DNA of 64,000 nt from Trema orientale (taxonomy: Eukaryota; Streptophyta; Magnoliopsida; Rosales; Cannabaceae): assembly GCA_002914845.1 (NCBI GenBank), contig JXTC01000109.1:782633-846632 (forward strand). The letters run 5' to 3'. Shown here in pieces: positions 22,889 to 34,959 of the stretch. Under the pieces are notes generated by a model that made no database searches, was not told the DNA's origin, and was given only the letters and a program-made list of their open reading frames with translations. The stretch's first letter is position 1; the number at the start of each line of letters is the position of its first letter. A program made the position numbers and the translations under genes.

Positions 22889-24700
22889 TTTTTTTTTGCT
22901 CAAGGATAAACAATTTATTCATCCGCAAGAAGTATGGTAGCCACATCGGGGGCTACCTCCCAGATGGACAAGGGTCCAGAGAGATTAAGTCTAAAAGCCC
23001 AATTTGCTAACGCATGGGCCGACTTGTTACACACTCTTGGAGTCCAATAAACATTAACATGAACAGTAGACAGTAAATTGAAAACAGACAAACAAAGCCA
23101 GGCGAGTTGCTAAGTGTGGACCTTGCGTCTCTCAACAGCCCTTACCCAGACCTGGCAGTCCGAAAAAATAGAGCATTCTTCCCAATTCCGGCCTTGGCAC
23201 AATTGAATCCCCATTTTCAGAGCATGTCCTTCTACTTCAAGAGGAGAGCTTGCTTCGAAAGAGTCCGTGACTAAGTCCAGAATCTGGTTGTTGCTATCTC
23301 GACTAACGATCGCTGCAGTTCCTCTCCCATTCTTAAAGGCCGCGTCAACATAAATCCGTACTCCGTTGATACTCAAGTTATGCCTCTGTAGATTAGTACT
23401 TTCCAACGAGCCAACATGATTGCTGTCACCAACTAGTTGATTCTCAATACTAGTAAACTCAGCTATTACCGTGTTCACTTGGCTCAGGACGATTCTAGGA
23501 TCCGCATTATCACCATTATGAAAAACCCCATTTCTAGCCTTCCATACTTTGTCACAAACAACTACCCCGAATAAAGTAAATTGCCTTTTGACTTCTGTAT
23601 CGCAATGTGCTAGTTGTGGGGTACTTAGAATCCAAGACACTAGTTCCCTGCCATCCAAATTTGGTAGCGAATCGGTTCTCACCTGCCATTTACTCCCAAA
23701 CCAGATAGATCTCGTGAATGGGCACTGAAGGAAGAGGTGGCTGATCGAATCAGGAGCCTCATTGCAGAGGCAGCATTGCATTCTTGTTCCTCCAAACAAC
23801 TGTCCCAATCTTTCCCCTGTTGGAAGAGTATCTCGTGCTATTCTCCATAGCAATAGCTTCAACCTCTCGTGAATTTTGCAGGCCCAGATGGATTTCCAAA
23901 TGTCTTCCTCAGCATCAAACCTGTTCATATTCCCTACCCAGTAGGCTGATTTGATGCTGAAAGAACAACTTTTAGTTCCCTTCCAAATTAGTCTGTCTGT
24001 GGCTGGTGTTGGCATAATAGGAATGGATCTGATAAGACCAATCTCATAGGGCCGGAACCATCTCTCTAATTGATCGACCTTCCAGTTTTTTTCTCTCTCG
24101 TCGATGAGGAGCGACAATTTGACAGTTTTCGCTTGACTCAGAGGATTGAAGGCAGCTCAGGTTTGCTCCATATTAAACCACGGGACCCATGGAGAATTCC
24201 ATATATCTACCGCATCACCATTTCCTATGAGATATACACTTCCTTCCCTTATGAAATCTCGGGTTGACCATATCATTCTTGCCACTACCGATGTGGTCTT
24301 CGGGAGTGTTGCTGTCCAAAAGTTACTTTCCCTACAATATCTAGCCTTGAGGATGCTTATCCAGAACCTGCTCGAATCCGAGGCCATCATCCATCCAAGT
24401 TTGGCCAGAAAGGCCGCATTGATATCTTTGAATCTACGAATTCCCAATCCTCCCCTAGCTTTAGGTTGGCAAATGCTATCCCAAGCTATTAGACACAAAT
24501 AGTATCTCTTATCAAGACTGCCTATCCACCAAAACTTCCTTGCCAGACTATCAAGCTCCTCACAGAGTGAGAGTGGTAGTCTAAAAGTAGCCATGCTATA
24601 AGCAGAAATTCCTTGAACTACAGCCTTTACTAGAGACGTCCTTCCTGCCTTTGATAGGAGCTTACACTTCCATCTATCGAGTCGTTGTAGCTTCCCCTTT
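22889..24700 (-). mobile_element. LINE (L1-type) retrotransposon, 5'-truncated
   Basis: The minus-strand sequence encodes the last part of an L1-type ORF2 and ends in a run of nine A (T run at 22889-22897 on the plus strand), as target-primed insertions do. The 5' end stops abruptly within the reverse transcriptase thumb region near 24700, a typical truncation. I could not find a convincing target duplication. Confidence 0.85.
22915..24699 (-). pseudogene. LINE ORF2 C-terminal part: RT end, zf-RVT, RNase H
   Basis: The frame opens with KGKLQRLDRW and the L1 plant signature LLSKAGRTSLVKAVVQGISAYSM. A zf-RVT domain (SAYWVGNMNRF ... CCLCNEAPDSISHLFLQCPF, near 23690-23960) and a type 1 RNase H domain (IYVDAAFKNGRGTAAIV ... 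LEVEGHALKMG ... SIFSDCQ, near 23130-23370) follow. It finishes with NKSAHALANWA and a TAA at 22915-22917. Two nonsense codons break it: TGA at 24157-24159 and TAG at 23110-23112. There is no frameshift. The copy is dead but fairly young looking. Confidence 0.88.
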
Positions 24701-27700
24701 TACATAACGCGTACTATATCCACATTTTGCGGTACCCGTACTTCCATAACTTTATTATCTTTAAAAAAATTGTTTATACTACCATTGACGATGGACCGTG
24801 TCTTATCGAACAAAAAAAAAAGACGATGGACCGTGGTAGCAGATATATAGTGTGGAGACATTATGATTTATGAACTTTTAATGTCGCCTTTTGTTTGGTG
24901 GAGTAAAAATTGGATTAGAATGATAATTCCTACGAAAATTTTTATTTTTACATTTTGTATAACCGAGAAAAATAAAAACAAAAAGTAGCCGTTTTATAGT
25001 AGAATCTATTGTATATATGTCAAACAATGAGGCATAAAAGTATAAAATATAGTGGATTTAGCACTCTTTTTTGCCAATTTAGGTTGATTATTATTCTTAG
25101 GGAGGTCTTCCTTTGTTATAGTAATTTCATTCCAAAAATTACCCCTTAAATATCTAATGTATTTTACCACATGCAATTCATTTTAGAATTTTGTATTTTA
25201 TGTAAATTTCAATAAAAAAAGTATTCCTTTTTTCTGTTGATTAATCAATATTTCGAATTAAGTTATATATTTATTCAAATATCCAACAAAATTGGGACTC
25301 TTTTTAGAGTTTGGTGATAAAAATTTGTGGATCTAGATGTTCATTTGGGACCTTCTCAAATTGTTTCTTTTTAAGAATCAAAATAATTTATGCCAAAATA
25401 ATACATACCAAGAGGGTCAAAAGGCTTTGTAGATGTAATGGATCTTAAAATACTATTTGTGCATCCCCTGAACAAATTTATCTACATTAGGTTTACTTAT
25501 TAATGGTTGATCATCAAACAATTTAATAATACTAACCAAACATAATAATCGTAATTCATACGTTAATTCCAATGTTTAACAAAATTTAGAAATTACTCAA
25601 ATGGTCATTACATTCGTGTTCTAATTAAGTATATTCCTATCAACATTCCTGTTTTATTTTATTTTACCATATCAAACACCATCTTATTAGTGTATATATA
25701 GTAAATTTCAACTAATGATTAAAAGTCTTGACAATGTTTTTGAACCAAAGTAAAATATTTTTATTTACTTACACATTGATATATTTCTTATCGCTTTAAT
25801 GAAAAATATTAAGGCTTTTTAATTTGACTTATGTTTAAGTTAAAATGAGTGCCAAGACACTCTAATTTTCACTCTTATGTGAACTCATTGTTTGTTACGT
25901 GGAGTTCAGGTTTCATTATATTATTTTATATTATTAATATACAAAATAATTTAGTAAAGTCTACGTCTCAAGTAGTAAGAGTGAAGAGTGAAAAAAAGAC
26001 TAGTCCTGACATTTCTATTAAGTAAATTTAGGATGCATTATAATTGATTTAACACCATTAAAATAGGTTATTATTTGCACTGCCAGGTAGAATATGTTCT
26101 TCCCATATGAAAAAATTGACATGTTTTTATTGAAATAAAAAAGACTAACTATCCATAAAGGAAGGGGAAAAAAAGAGTAATTATCCAATTAAGAACAAAA
26201 GGAAATGGAGGCTCCTTATTCCTTGAATCTATTTAATTAGAAAAATAATTAACCAATTTCATTAGCAAAATTAGCAGTTAATTAATCAAAATTTGTCAGT
26301 ATATAAATGGCACACACCAACCCACTTTGTCGACGTGTGAAGTACCAACCCCCATGTCTCAATTCACGCTCCTAGAGTCGCGTGGACAATTCCACCCCAC
26401 TCGAGCATGCGAGCGATACAGCATCTCAGCATATTTACAAGTATCAATGGGTGCTTTGGGGCCCACGTGGCCTTATAGCAAAGGGGGGTTGGGGGTTGGT
26501 GAGTGTTTGGATCGTAATTTGCTTTTTCGCTTTGATTACAAAGAACAATCAAGTTACTTCACTGTTCATTCATTTCATCATATCTTTTAGTGGACTACTA
26601 AACTAGCTTCATTCCTTCCTTTTTGGACCTTATTCGGTTGAATCTTCTTTTGGCATTTTTTCCATTTTCTTTGGTCTTTTCTCTTGTTGTTTAATTTTTG
26701 AAAAGACAACTTTTTCCAGTCTTATTTGACTCGTACTCTTAGTTCAAAAGTGATAGATAATAGAAGACACATTATTGTAGACGTAAGCTAAGCATGGATT
26801 TGGTGCATATACAGATTGTAGATTCTTAAAACTTAAATCGAGGCATGGCTTACGGGAATTCCAATCCGGTTAAACACTTAAACTTGCGAGTATTCTATGC
26901 GCACTCATTTTTTGCACCAAGAATTTTGCAGATGTGGTATGGTTTTTGACAGTGTGTGATCCGAATTTAACTATTGAGATAAAACTTTGATAATTGGAAA
27001 AAAAAAATTAAAAGTAACACTAATATTACTCTAATGCTATATTTGGTATCCCATTTTGTATTATACTAGGTGTATCGTATCGTCAAATTATTATATAATA
27101 CAATTAATTTTTTTGTTTTGTATGCATTAAAAGATAGGTATTGACTAACTATACAAATTTATCATATTTGGTATAAAATAAGAAGCGAAAGTTAATTGAG
27201 AAAATCATGAAAGAGAATAATGAGAGAGAAACTAATTACAGAATATTTAAGAAGGAGAATTGAGAATGTGAAGAGATAATAACCTATAATTACAATAATA
27301 CGAGGTAATACACTCGTGTAAACTAATACGCCAACTATATTATTTAAAGCGTCATATTAAATCTATATAATAATAATAATACTACAATATAATGTTTAAA
27401 GGGGCTTATAGAAATATGACTAAATTTTGAGCCTAATTTCAGTAAATGTCCCTTTGTCAAATATTATAGCAAAATGTCCAGTATACATGCTTATATACTA
27501 AGTGTAAAATTTTATATGTCAAGTATAAAAAATTATATACCCAATACATTTCAGTACAGTAATTAAAATTAGTAGATATGTGTATCTACCAAGTATAAAA
27601 ATATATATACCTTGACATTTAGTTATAAAATTTTAAAAGTGGATATCTACTTAATCAAATTTAAAATTTTGGTCTTCCACTTAAATTTCCCATGTTTTTT

Positions 27701-27881
27701 AAGATGGTGTACCAAACATCATAGGTTAAAATACAGACTTCCACTGCACTTCGGGCCGGAAACACATACCTTTAGGCCCAATGGGCCAAGATAAAAGACT
27801 TAACGGACACATCCAACGCAAACGGCATAACGAAAAAACAAAGCCCATCAAGAACAAATATGGATATTCGATACGATCATT
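24701..27881. other. AT-rich intergenic region with a small GC-rich patch
   Basis: Mostly AT-rich spacer without supportable genes. A TATATAAAT box near 26299 is followed by an unusually GC-rich 200 bases (26320-26520) containing CACGTGG and a G-rich run. This could be a promoter or short non-coding transcript, but no convincing reading frame follows. The segment 27400-27700 has many short AT-rich near-repeats. Confidence 0.45.
25865..26000. repeat. Diverged foldback, relative of the NHD1 intronic foldback
   Basis: TTTCACTCTTA at about 25868 pairs with TAAGAGTGAA near 25979. The right half (TCTACGTCTCAAGTAGTAAGA) resembles the right arm at 11240-11262. The arms have drifted and the limits are uncertain. 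Confidence 0.35.
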
Positions 27882-29271
27882 TCAGGCCGAAGGATGGGCA
27901 TCATATTTTGATGGTCCAAAGTGGGAGAGATAAGCTTCAGCCAGCTTATGGCCCAACTCAACCTGGGCCTTAGTAGTTAGGTGCAGGTGATCATCTTTTA
28001 GCTGCGACCCTTTGGCGTCCACGGTCACCACATTGGCCAGGTTGATGCTCAATTGGGCTTCCCTTACTTTCTCCAAATACTTCTTATCCCCTGATGCAAT
28101 TGCAACCTGTAAAGTAAAATAAACTAAAATAAAATTACAAAACTTACCTGAACTTATTGCAACGCCATATGTTTCTTCTAGAGGTAACGACATTTTTATC
28201 CTTTATATTTTGTTTTGTATATTTGGATTTACCCTGCATTTTCAAGAATAACAAATTTATGCCATAAAACTTAGGAATGGTAATAAAATTACCCTCTCTT
28301 ATGTAAGTGACCATCAGTTTGGGGAAATTATTCCGTCAGATATAGGTGAAATGGATAAATTTTAATAATCAATTTAACGAAAATTTTGTCTCAAAAAGTA
28401 AAAACTATTAATAGGATTGCATTTGTTACAATTAACAAATATGCTAGTATTCAAGCAAAAAAAAAAAGAAAAAAAAATGCTAGTAAAAGTTGTCATTTTA
28501 TTCAAAAAAAAATTATTTCAAAAAAGTTATAAGGTAAATTCATGGATAAATACAAACAGAATGGATAAAAATGTAGTTTTTTCTAAAAAAAATAAAATAA
28601 TAATAATAATAATAATAAAGTAGTGACCACCCTATTTCAAACATTTATTTCCAATCGAATTTTCGACTTTTCTTGTCCAAAAACATATGAAAAATTTTGC
28701 TAACCTGAATGATTGGAAGCGAAGGCAGAGAAAGATCCTCTCTAACATTCATAATAAGCTTCTCGATGTTCCCCTTGTACGCCTCAGCATCATGGTGCGA
28801 CGACGTGTCACTCTCTCCTTGGTACCACAGCAATGCCCGTATCTGACCCCCACCCTTGACGCTCTCCTTCGCCCTCTTAATCATATTCTCGTAGAGCTGT
28901 TCCCCACGCGCCCACTCCTTGATGGCCGTTCCGCCAACGGCGCAGGGCACCAGCCCCAGTGGGCCCACAGGGGACACATGGTCCCTCACGGCGTTGGCGA
29001 AGGACATCCCGGGCCCCACACCGCAGGTCTTTTTGGTGTCGATGTCCTTGTGGAGAGGCTCACGCGCGGTCTCCCAGTGGAGCGTGGCGGTAAGGCGGAG
29101 GATACAGTCCTTGGGTTGGCCCTCCGGCGGAACGACGCCGTCCCAGTGGTGGTGGTGGTTGACGCCGCCCCGACCCGCCATGTTGCTCTGACCCGATAAG
29201 ATGAAGATCTGCTTATTCGGGTTGTCGATTTCTGGGTTTTGATTGTCTGAAACAGGTATTTCTGTTGCCAT
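27882..29271 (-). CDS. Probable carbohydrate esterase (SGNH hydrolase, SASA domain)
   Basis: Two minus-strand exons, 29271-28705 and 28106-27882, encode 263 aa with a clean phase-0 GT-AG intron of 598 bases. The protein matches the plant family of Arabidopsis At4g34215, a probable carbohydrate esterase of the SGNH superfamily. Block I is GQSNMAGRGG with nucleophile Ser29. Block II is VGGTAIKEW (113-120). Block III is LWYQGESD (148-155). The C-terminal DDHLH (227-231) supplies the catalytic Asp/His. All four catalytic elements are present, so the enzyme looks active. No signal peptide is evident, suggesting a cytosolic location. The substrate is not known from sequence; removal of acetyl groups from carbohydrates is the family inference. 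A local HHHH run (39-42) is unusual but probably harmless. Confidence 0.94.
28596..28619 (+). repeat. (AAT)n microsatellite in the esterase intron
   Basis: About eight consecutive AAT/TAA units lie within the intron between the two esterase exons. Confidence 0.9.
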
Positions 29272-29391
29272 TACTCCAATCGGGGATGGTTTTGGTTGTG
29301 ATTTTGGGTTGCTAGTAACTCGATTTTGGTGTTTTCGGCTCTAGACGAACTCGGATCTGTGGTTTCTGAACTCATGTTTCTAAATCCTGCA

Positions 29392-29398
29392 TTTTATA
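29392..29398 (-). promoter_or_regulatory. TATA box of the esterase gene
   Basis: The minus strand reads ATTATAAAATGC about 121-127 bases before the ATG, predicting a leader of roughly 90 bases. Confidence 0.55.
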
Positions 29399-29574
29399 AT
29401 ATTGCGATCTTGACACGTGTTAATCGTTAGTTGAAGGTGTTTAGATTAGAATAAGAATGTTTGATTAGAATAAGAACTTATTATTAAAGGGAATTAAGAA
29501 ATGAAATGACAAGAGGTTGTGGGAATGATATCTTCAGGTTGTTAGGTGAAACTTGGTCATTACATTATTTTACA

Positions 29575-29685
29575 GGGAATTCACGTGTGCCGTACGGTGG
29601 GGCACAGAATGATTGTATTTGGTTTACCAAAACAAAATTTTAAGGGTAATTCACGTGTGCCGTACGGTGGGGATCAGACTGATTG
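29575..29685. repeat. Two direct copies of an ACGTG-containing motif upstream of the esterase
   Basis: AATTCACGTGTGCCGTACGG followed by TGGGG occurs twice, offset by exactly 70 bases, and the flanking GATTG is shared too. Each copy includes CACGTGT (a G-box/ABRE-like core) and the palindrome CCGTACGG. It lies about 300-410 bases upstream of the esterase ATG, in promoter distance. Confidence 0.7.
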
Positions 29686-30168
29686 GGTCCTCTGGGTTTG
29701 TATTAGGTTTTAGATTTCTGGGCTTTACCCATACCAACATTTGGACCTAATACTCCACCAGAAACGGGTTAGGTAGCAAAATACCATTTTTTAAGAAACA
29801 CGAATTAAAGTTAACTAAAAAGTTCTTTACTCTGATAACTAATCCCTTTTATCTGCTAAATTTCTCATTCAAAATTAATTTAAGTAGGAACAAACCATTT
29901 TTTTTAAATAAGCACTATAAATTAGAACAAAAAATGGTTGTTATAAATTATTATTCAAGTCTAATACGTTGTATTGATCTAATTTTTAGACCAAAGACTT
30001 GGCTTAATCAGCCGAATATGTATCTTAGCGATTTTTGTTTGGATGAGATGCGGCTATCTGGACTTAAGAATATCAACGGGATGGATAGGGAGCGATTTTT
30101 CTAGAAGAAAATAGCCGCAATGTGGTTTTTAGTACAATATTTGTTTTATACTAGAGGATTTATTTTAT

Positions 30169-31041
30169 GGGTATGTCTATAGTAGGGACACGCGTGGTAG
30201 AGCTTTAGTGCAGACCAAAAATTTGTAGACATTAGATGTTTATTGAACGGTGTACAGATACACAGTTTTAAGATAGACTTAATCTCACTTGATAAAATGA
30301 CTTATCATTTATGGGGGACATAAAAGAGCTCAATCTCCATTAATGGCTACTCCCTTAATCTCTTCTGCTTTACCTTCACTCTTACTATTTTTTCTCTTCC
30401 CCAATTCTCTCTTTCACTTATCCTAACCTCCTCTCCACCTCTGGAACTAGCACTAATAATAATCACCATCACCGACAACGACAATGATCGTGACTTCTTC
30501 CCAGAAACTAATGAAAACAATCTTAGCTGAGAGATCGATTGGGACCATTTTATAAATAAATTGAGAAAAATATCATAGAGCTTAGACCCAATTTTCTTGT
30601 GTCAAGATAAAATTTTGTTGTCTCTCTCATTTGAGTAAGGCATTTGAAACAAAGAAGACGAAGAACTCAAAACCCTCAAAACTATCAAATTGGTTCATGG
30701 ACTGTAATTTTCAGCACACCTTATTCTAGATCATTTCCAAGGAGGATAATGATTAACCTAGATTTAACAAATTTTCCATCAATTAACTCCAAAATCTCTT
30801 AGCGGATTTTTTGTTATTAGCTCTAGAAAGAATTTGCAGATAGTTTATCTCCTCCTGTTTTGTTCGTGTTTACTTCTTTCTTTTATAAACATGGGTAAAG
30901 TCTCTATATGGGAGAGTGTAATGTAAATTAAATGCACTACAAATAAAATGGGCCCTCCAATCTTAATCAATTATGTATAATCTTGTCAAGCAACGTGTCT
31001 CTATGTACGGCTAAAAGTTATAGCCCTATTATAGCCTTGTC
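30169..31041. mobile_element. Mutator-like non-autonomous element (873 bp)
   Basis: The left end GGGTATGTCTATAGTAGGG and the right end (reverse complement GACAAGGCTATAATAGGG) are imperfect inverted repeats. They are flanked by TTTATTTTAT (30159-30168 and 31042-31051), a 10-bp perfect duplication. The left end resembles those at 7292 and 17355. There is no coding capacity. The AT-rich duplication could occur by chance, hence moderate confidence. Confidence 0.6.
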
Positions 31042-31182
31042 TTTATTTTATACGGTGGGTAAAACCTTTATACAACTTATTACTTTTTTTTTTCTGGTTT
31101 TACGTGATGAGTCAGCTTTTCATTGTAAAGAGTTGCATCTCAGTAACTTAAAGAGAAAAAATATCGATTTGACTTTTTGAAG

Positions 31183-31400
31183 AAGTGGGTTGGCTCAAGT
31201 GGTAAGAGCACTCACTACTTGGGATCTCGATCCTAGGTTCGAGTCACCCTGGAGGTATGTATGAAAACCTATTATTCCTAATAGGATGGGGTGAGAATTG
31301 GATGGTAGTAGGTATTTTCCTTTAATTTATAATAAGTAAAGGTCATTAGTTAAATCTCACCTTTTTTTAAAAAAAAAAGAAAAAAAAATTAAAAAAAAAT
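31183..31400 (+). mobile_element. tRNA-derived SINE
   Basis: A box TGGCTCAAGTGG (31191-31202) and B box GGTTCGAGTCA (31236-31246) are spaced as in tRNA-derived RNA polymerase III promoters. A tRNA-unrelated body follows and the element ends in A-rich sequence from about 31370. No cloverleaf or intact acceptor stem is present, so it is not a functional tRNA gene. Exact ends are uncertain. Confidence 0.75.
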
Positions 31401-31456
31401 TAATGGGAGTCATGATTGTCGCTGACATCCTTATATATTAGATATTTATTTTTTAG

Positions 31457-32207
31457 GTTTTTTTCTTTTATTTTTCCCACTCGAATTATGTACATTGTAT
31501 CAAGTTACCCCTTGAACTATGAAAAGTGTTAAATTTCCCCCTTGAATCTCTAAATCGTCTAACTCACCGTTAAATATTCATGTGCATATTACATGACCCA
31601 AATTTTAGGGGCTTTCTTGTAAATTAACTTTTAATAGGTTCTTCTATTCTTCAAAAAAAACTCCTATAGGGTTTGTCGAATCTCAATTTTTTTTCTTCTA
31701 AGAACATGTCTTGCGGTTTGCACAAACAAAATACAAATCAACAAAATACATATCTTAACATGGATAATTGTCGTGTGTACAGAGAACCCCATGAGTGAAG
31801 TCAAAAGCAAGGAAAAAGGTTAACATAGTTGCTGCAAAGAATTTGTTCAATGTCAATCAACCATAGTTATCTACAGGTTCAAGACTCACCCATAAGAATA
31901 CGGAGGAAGCATGAAAGATTACCTTTTTGGAACATGCTTTGCAATGTATTAATTGTGTTTTGTGACTGTTTTTGAATTAGGTACTACTGAGCATATGAGT
32001 CTAATGAAACCTCCGTTTTGTAGATTATGTAATATGACTATTAAATATGTTATAGGTAATAGAACCTTTATTTATGTGTTTTCCGTTTATTTAACGGTAG
32101 ATTTAGATGATTTAGAGATTCAGAGGGAAAATTTAATACTTTTCATAGTTCAAGGGGCAACTTGATACAAGGTGCATAATTCAGAGGGGAAAAATAAGAA
32201 CCCTTAT
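31457..32207. mobile_element. Non-autonomous element with ~110-bp inverted ends
   Basis: Bases 31480-31590 (TTGTATCAAGTTACCCCTTG onward) are inverted with about 85 percent identity at 32090-32190. Flanks are T-rich, so the target duplication cannot be fixed, though about 9 bases of TTATTTTTT-like sequence lie on both sides. No protein is encoded. A Mutator-like origin is possible but not shown. Confidence 0.65.
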
Positions 32208-32377
32208 TTTTTTCATTTCTTTATCTTTTACAGATTTAGTACTTTTTTTTTTTTCCTTTTTTTGTTAGTTCTTTTTTTTTTCTTTTGTTTGATGGACAAC
32301 CTATAAGCTTTTACAAAAATAGGACTTTTATTGCCATATCATTTAATGAATATTTCAGAGTTCCAAAATTAATCCTG

Positions 32378-32690
32378 ACTCAACCCTAGTCAAAAATTTT
32401 TGACCAAGTCGAAAAAATCGAAAGTGACAGAGACGGCGCTAGGAAGACGGCCGACCATGTTCGACTACAGTCAATGTCGGTCGAAAATTTTTGACTGGTG
32501 GCTTCGACCCCAGTCGAATTGTTTGACTACGGTCGAATGTTGATCCGACCCTAGTCAAAAATTTTCGATCCGGGTCAAAATTTTCTAGCCACCGGTCGAA
32601 AAAAGAACTAAACAATCAGGAGAGACGGCCGAACAAGTTTGAGCACGGTCAAAATTTTTTGACCCCAGTCAAGCGGAGGCGTGGCCGTCT
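32378..32690. repeat. Degenerate palindromic GTC(G/A)AAAATTTTTGAC repeats
   Basis: Units like CCCTAGTCAAAAATTTTTGAC and GGTCGAAAATTTTTGAC recur at least seven times, mixed with CGACCCCAGTCGAA. Most units are near-palindromes. The region is GC-richer than its surroundings and has no clear reading frame. Confidence 0.65.
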
Positions 32691-33310
32691 GGGTCCGTAT
32701 CGGGACCAATGGTAGTGGCTAAAGTAGTTTGAAGTTTGTCGAAGAAATATAGTATCTAAGTAATTTTATATGTGTGACATAGCAATGGGGGTTAGTTTTG
32801 AAAATATTAATGAATGAGTCTCATTTTTCATCACAAGAGTTTAGTAGACCCCTAGATGTAAATTTCTTTTTTTTTTAAATTTTTTTTACGATTCACTTTT
32901 ATAATATTTTTAACAATTAGATATTAGAAAAAAAAATTATTGAAGAATTTTATTTATTAAAAAAAAGCAATACTATCACAGGTATCTTACTTTATCTTAG
33001 GAACGATTAGATTTCGTAAATTCTTTGGATAATTTTGATATCAATTGTCACTCGGAAACTATCAGGTCTCATTCAGCCACCGACGGCTACCTAATAAGTA
33101 TTCATGATAATTAAAAATTGTTTTAATTGTGCTTTTATATGAGAATTGAAAAAACAAAGTTACCATAGATAGTAGGATACCTACGATATCGGGGAAAATT
33201 GAATAAATAAAGTATCAAGAATTTGAATGTTTGTATTGCAAAAAAATAAAAATAAAAGTAAAAAATAGAGGTTATTATAAGTAAGATATCCGAGAATTTG
33301 GTTACCATAG

Positions 33311-33390
33311 ATTTTTTGCAGGATACCACCAAGATACTTATAGTTATATGGTTTTTTGCAGGATACCACCAAGATACTTATAGTTATATA
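33311..33390 (+). repeat. Tandem duplication of a 40-bp unit
   Basis: Two adjacent 40-base copies centred on GGATACCACCAAGATACTTA differ only at their first and last bases. A diverged third copy (AAGATACCACCAAGATATCT) lies near 33480, and related fragments are seen near 33165. Confidence 0.85.
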
Positions 33391-33913
33391 GTTATAGTAT
33401 CACGAATTTGAACATTCTTATTGTAAAAATAAAAAATAAAAAATAAAAAAATTCTGATTTTTCCTACCAGTATCCTGATAAGATACCACCAAGATATCTA
33501 TGGTATTTGGGAATTTGTCTATTCCTATTTTTTTTTTAAAAAAAAAAACATAGCCTACCATAATTTGGATAAAAATAAATAAATATATAAACCTAGAGGT
33601 AATACTACCAAGCATAGGTTCCTAATAATTTGGTTCAGGAGCCCAGCGTTATTTATTAAACAAAAAGAAAAAAGAAGGCTGAGATTACAACAGGCTTTTA
33701 AAATACCGTATGTTATTAACATATTTATAAAAGTACTATATCAAATTTACCATATTTTAAAATCACCATAATGTGTTTATAGCTTTCCAAAAGCAGCATA
33801 ACTTTTTTGCTGCATTGCAAAAATGCCATTGTCGTAAAAATAAAGGTCCAAGTCGTAATTTTCCAATGTTTTCAGCCCAAGATCCATATTTTTCATATCT
33901 TTTGGGCCATTGA

Positions 33914-34633
33914 GAGGTGTTCATGGCCGGTCTGGACGGTCTAAATCGCCAATCCAGAAACTAATCCGAATGTGCAGTTTGGTCTGTTCACCAATCCGTG
34001 CGGTTTGAGTTGGTCGATTCAAACCGGCCAAACCGCACCTATATTTTTATGGCCAATTTGAGCGGTTTCCGCGATTTGAAAACTTATAAAATTTGAATTA
34101 ATACAACATCAACAAAGCTCATATTATAATTATATTTTATCTAAAATATAAAGTCCAAATATAAAATGAGACCATAACGTAGTTAAAAGTTACAGCTAAA
34201 TTGAAAGTCCTAATAAACTTAAACTTTAGTTACAACTTACAACCTAATCAAAATTGAATAACAAACTTAAAGTCTTTAATCTTGAACACATTACAACAAC
34301 AAGACTTAGTCTAAAAGATCATAAGAATCTTGAGTAACATAGTCTTAAATGAGTTAAGAGTAATCACTACTCAATTAGAATAAATGAGCTTAAATTTCAA
34401 ACTATTAATATACATATATATATATATATTTTTAAAAAATACATATACAAATTTACTGGCCGGTTCAGTTTGAATCCATTTGAATTTGTCCAAAATTGAG
34501 AACCGAATCGGTCAAGTCGGTTTTCATATTTTTTAATCTGTAACTGGCCATTTAAGAAGAGAAACCACATGGATTGGATAATTTGGACTGGATTGAGCGG
34601 TTTCCGCAGTTTTGCAGTTATTTTGAACACCTC
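33914..34633. mobile_element. Probable hAT-like MITE
   Basis: AGGTGTTCA (33915-33923) is inverted as TGAACACCT (34624-34632). Inner motifs GAGCGGTTTCCGC and CAGTTTTG/CAAAC recur on both arms. The flanks GCCATTGA and GCCACTCC are partly alike, as an old 8-bp duplication would be. The core is AT-rich with no coding capacity. Confidence 0.45.
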
Positions 34634-34959
34634 ATGCCACTCCGTTTTTCTTTATTTTTTATAATAAACCCATGTTTTCTCATACTTATGTAAAATTCTC
34701 ATTTTTCTATTACTATCTCCATCCCTGAAGGCTAAACGCAATAACCTACCCATCTTATTAAATATTCCTTTAGATGTGGGGACAGTGTGAGGATTAACCA
34801 ACAGATAATAGAGAAAATTATAATTATCCATTACCGGTTAATAATGACAAAATGAGGGGGGAGGGGGAAAGAAAGAAAAAAGATGATAATACTAAAAAAG
34901 TAAAGAAAATAAGAGTAGGTGTCTTTTTTTTTTTTTTTTTTTTTAAATTTTTTTACATA

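Noticed and set aside
28687..29199. 170-codon plus-strand open frame
   Set aside because: Antisense of esterase exon 1.
31188..31262. tRNA gene
   Set aside because: A and B boxes are present but no cloverleaf or acceptor stem pairs; the following body and A-rich tail fit a SINE.
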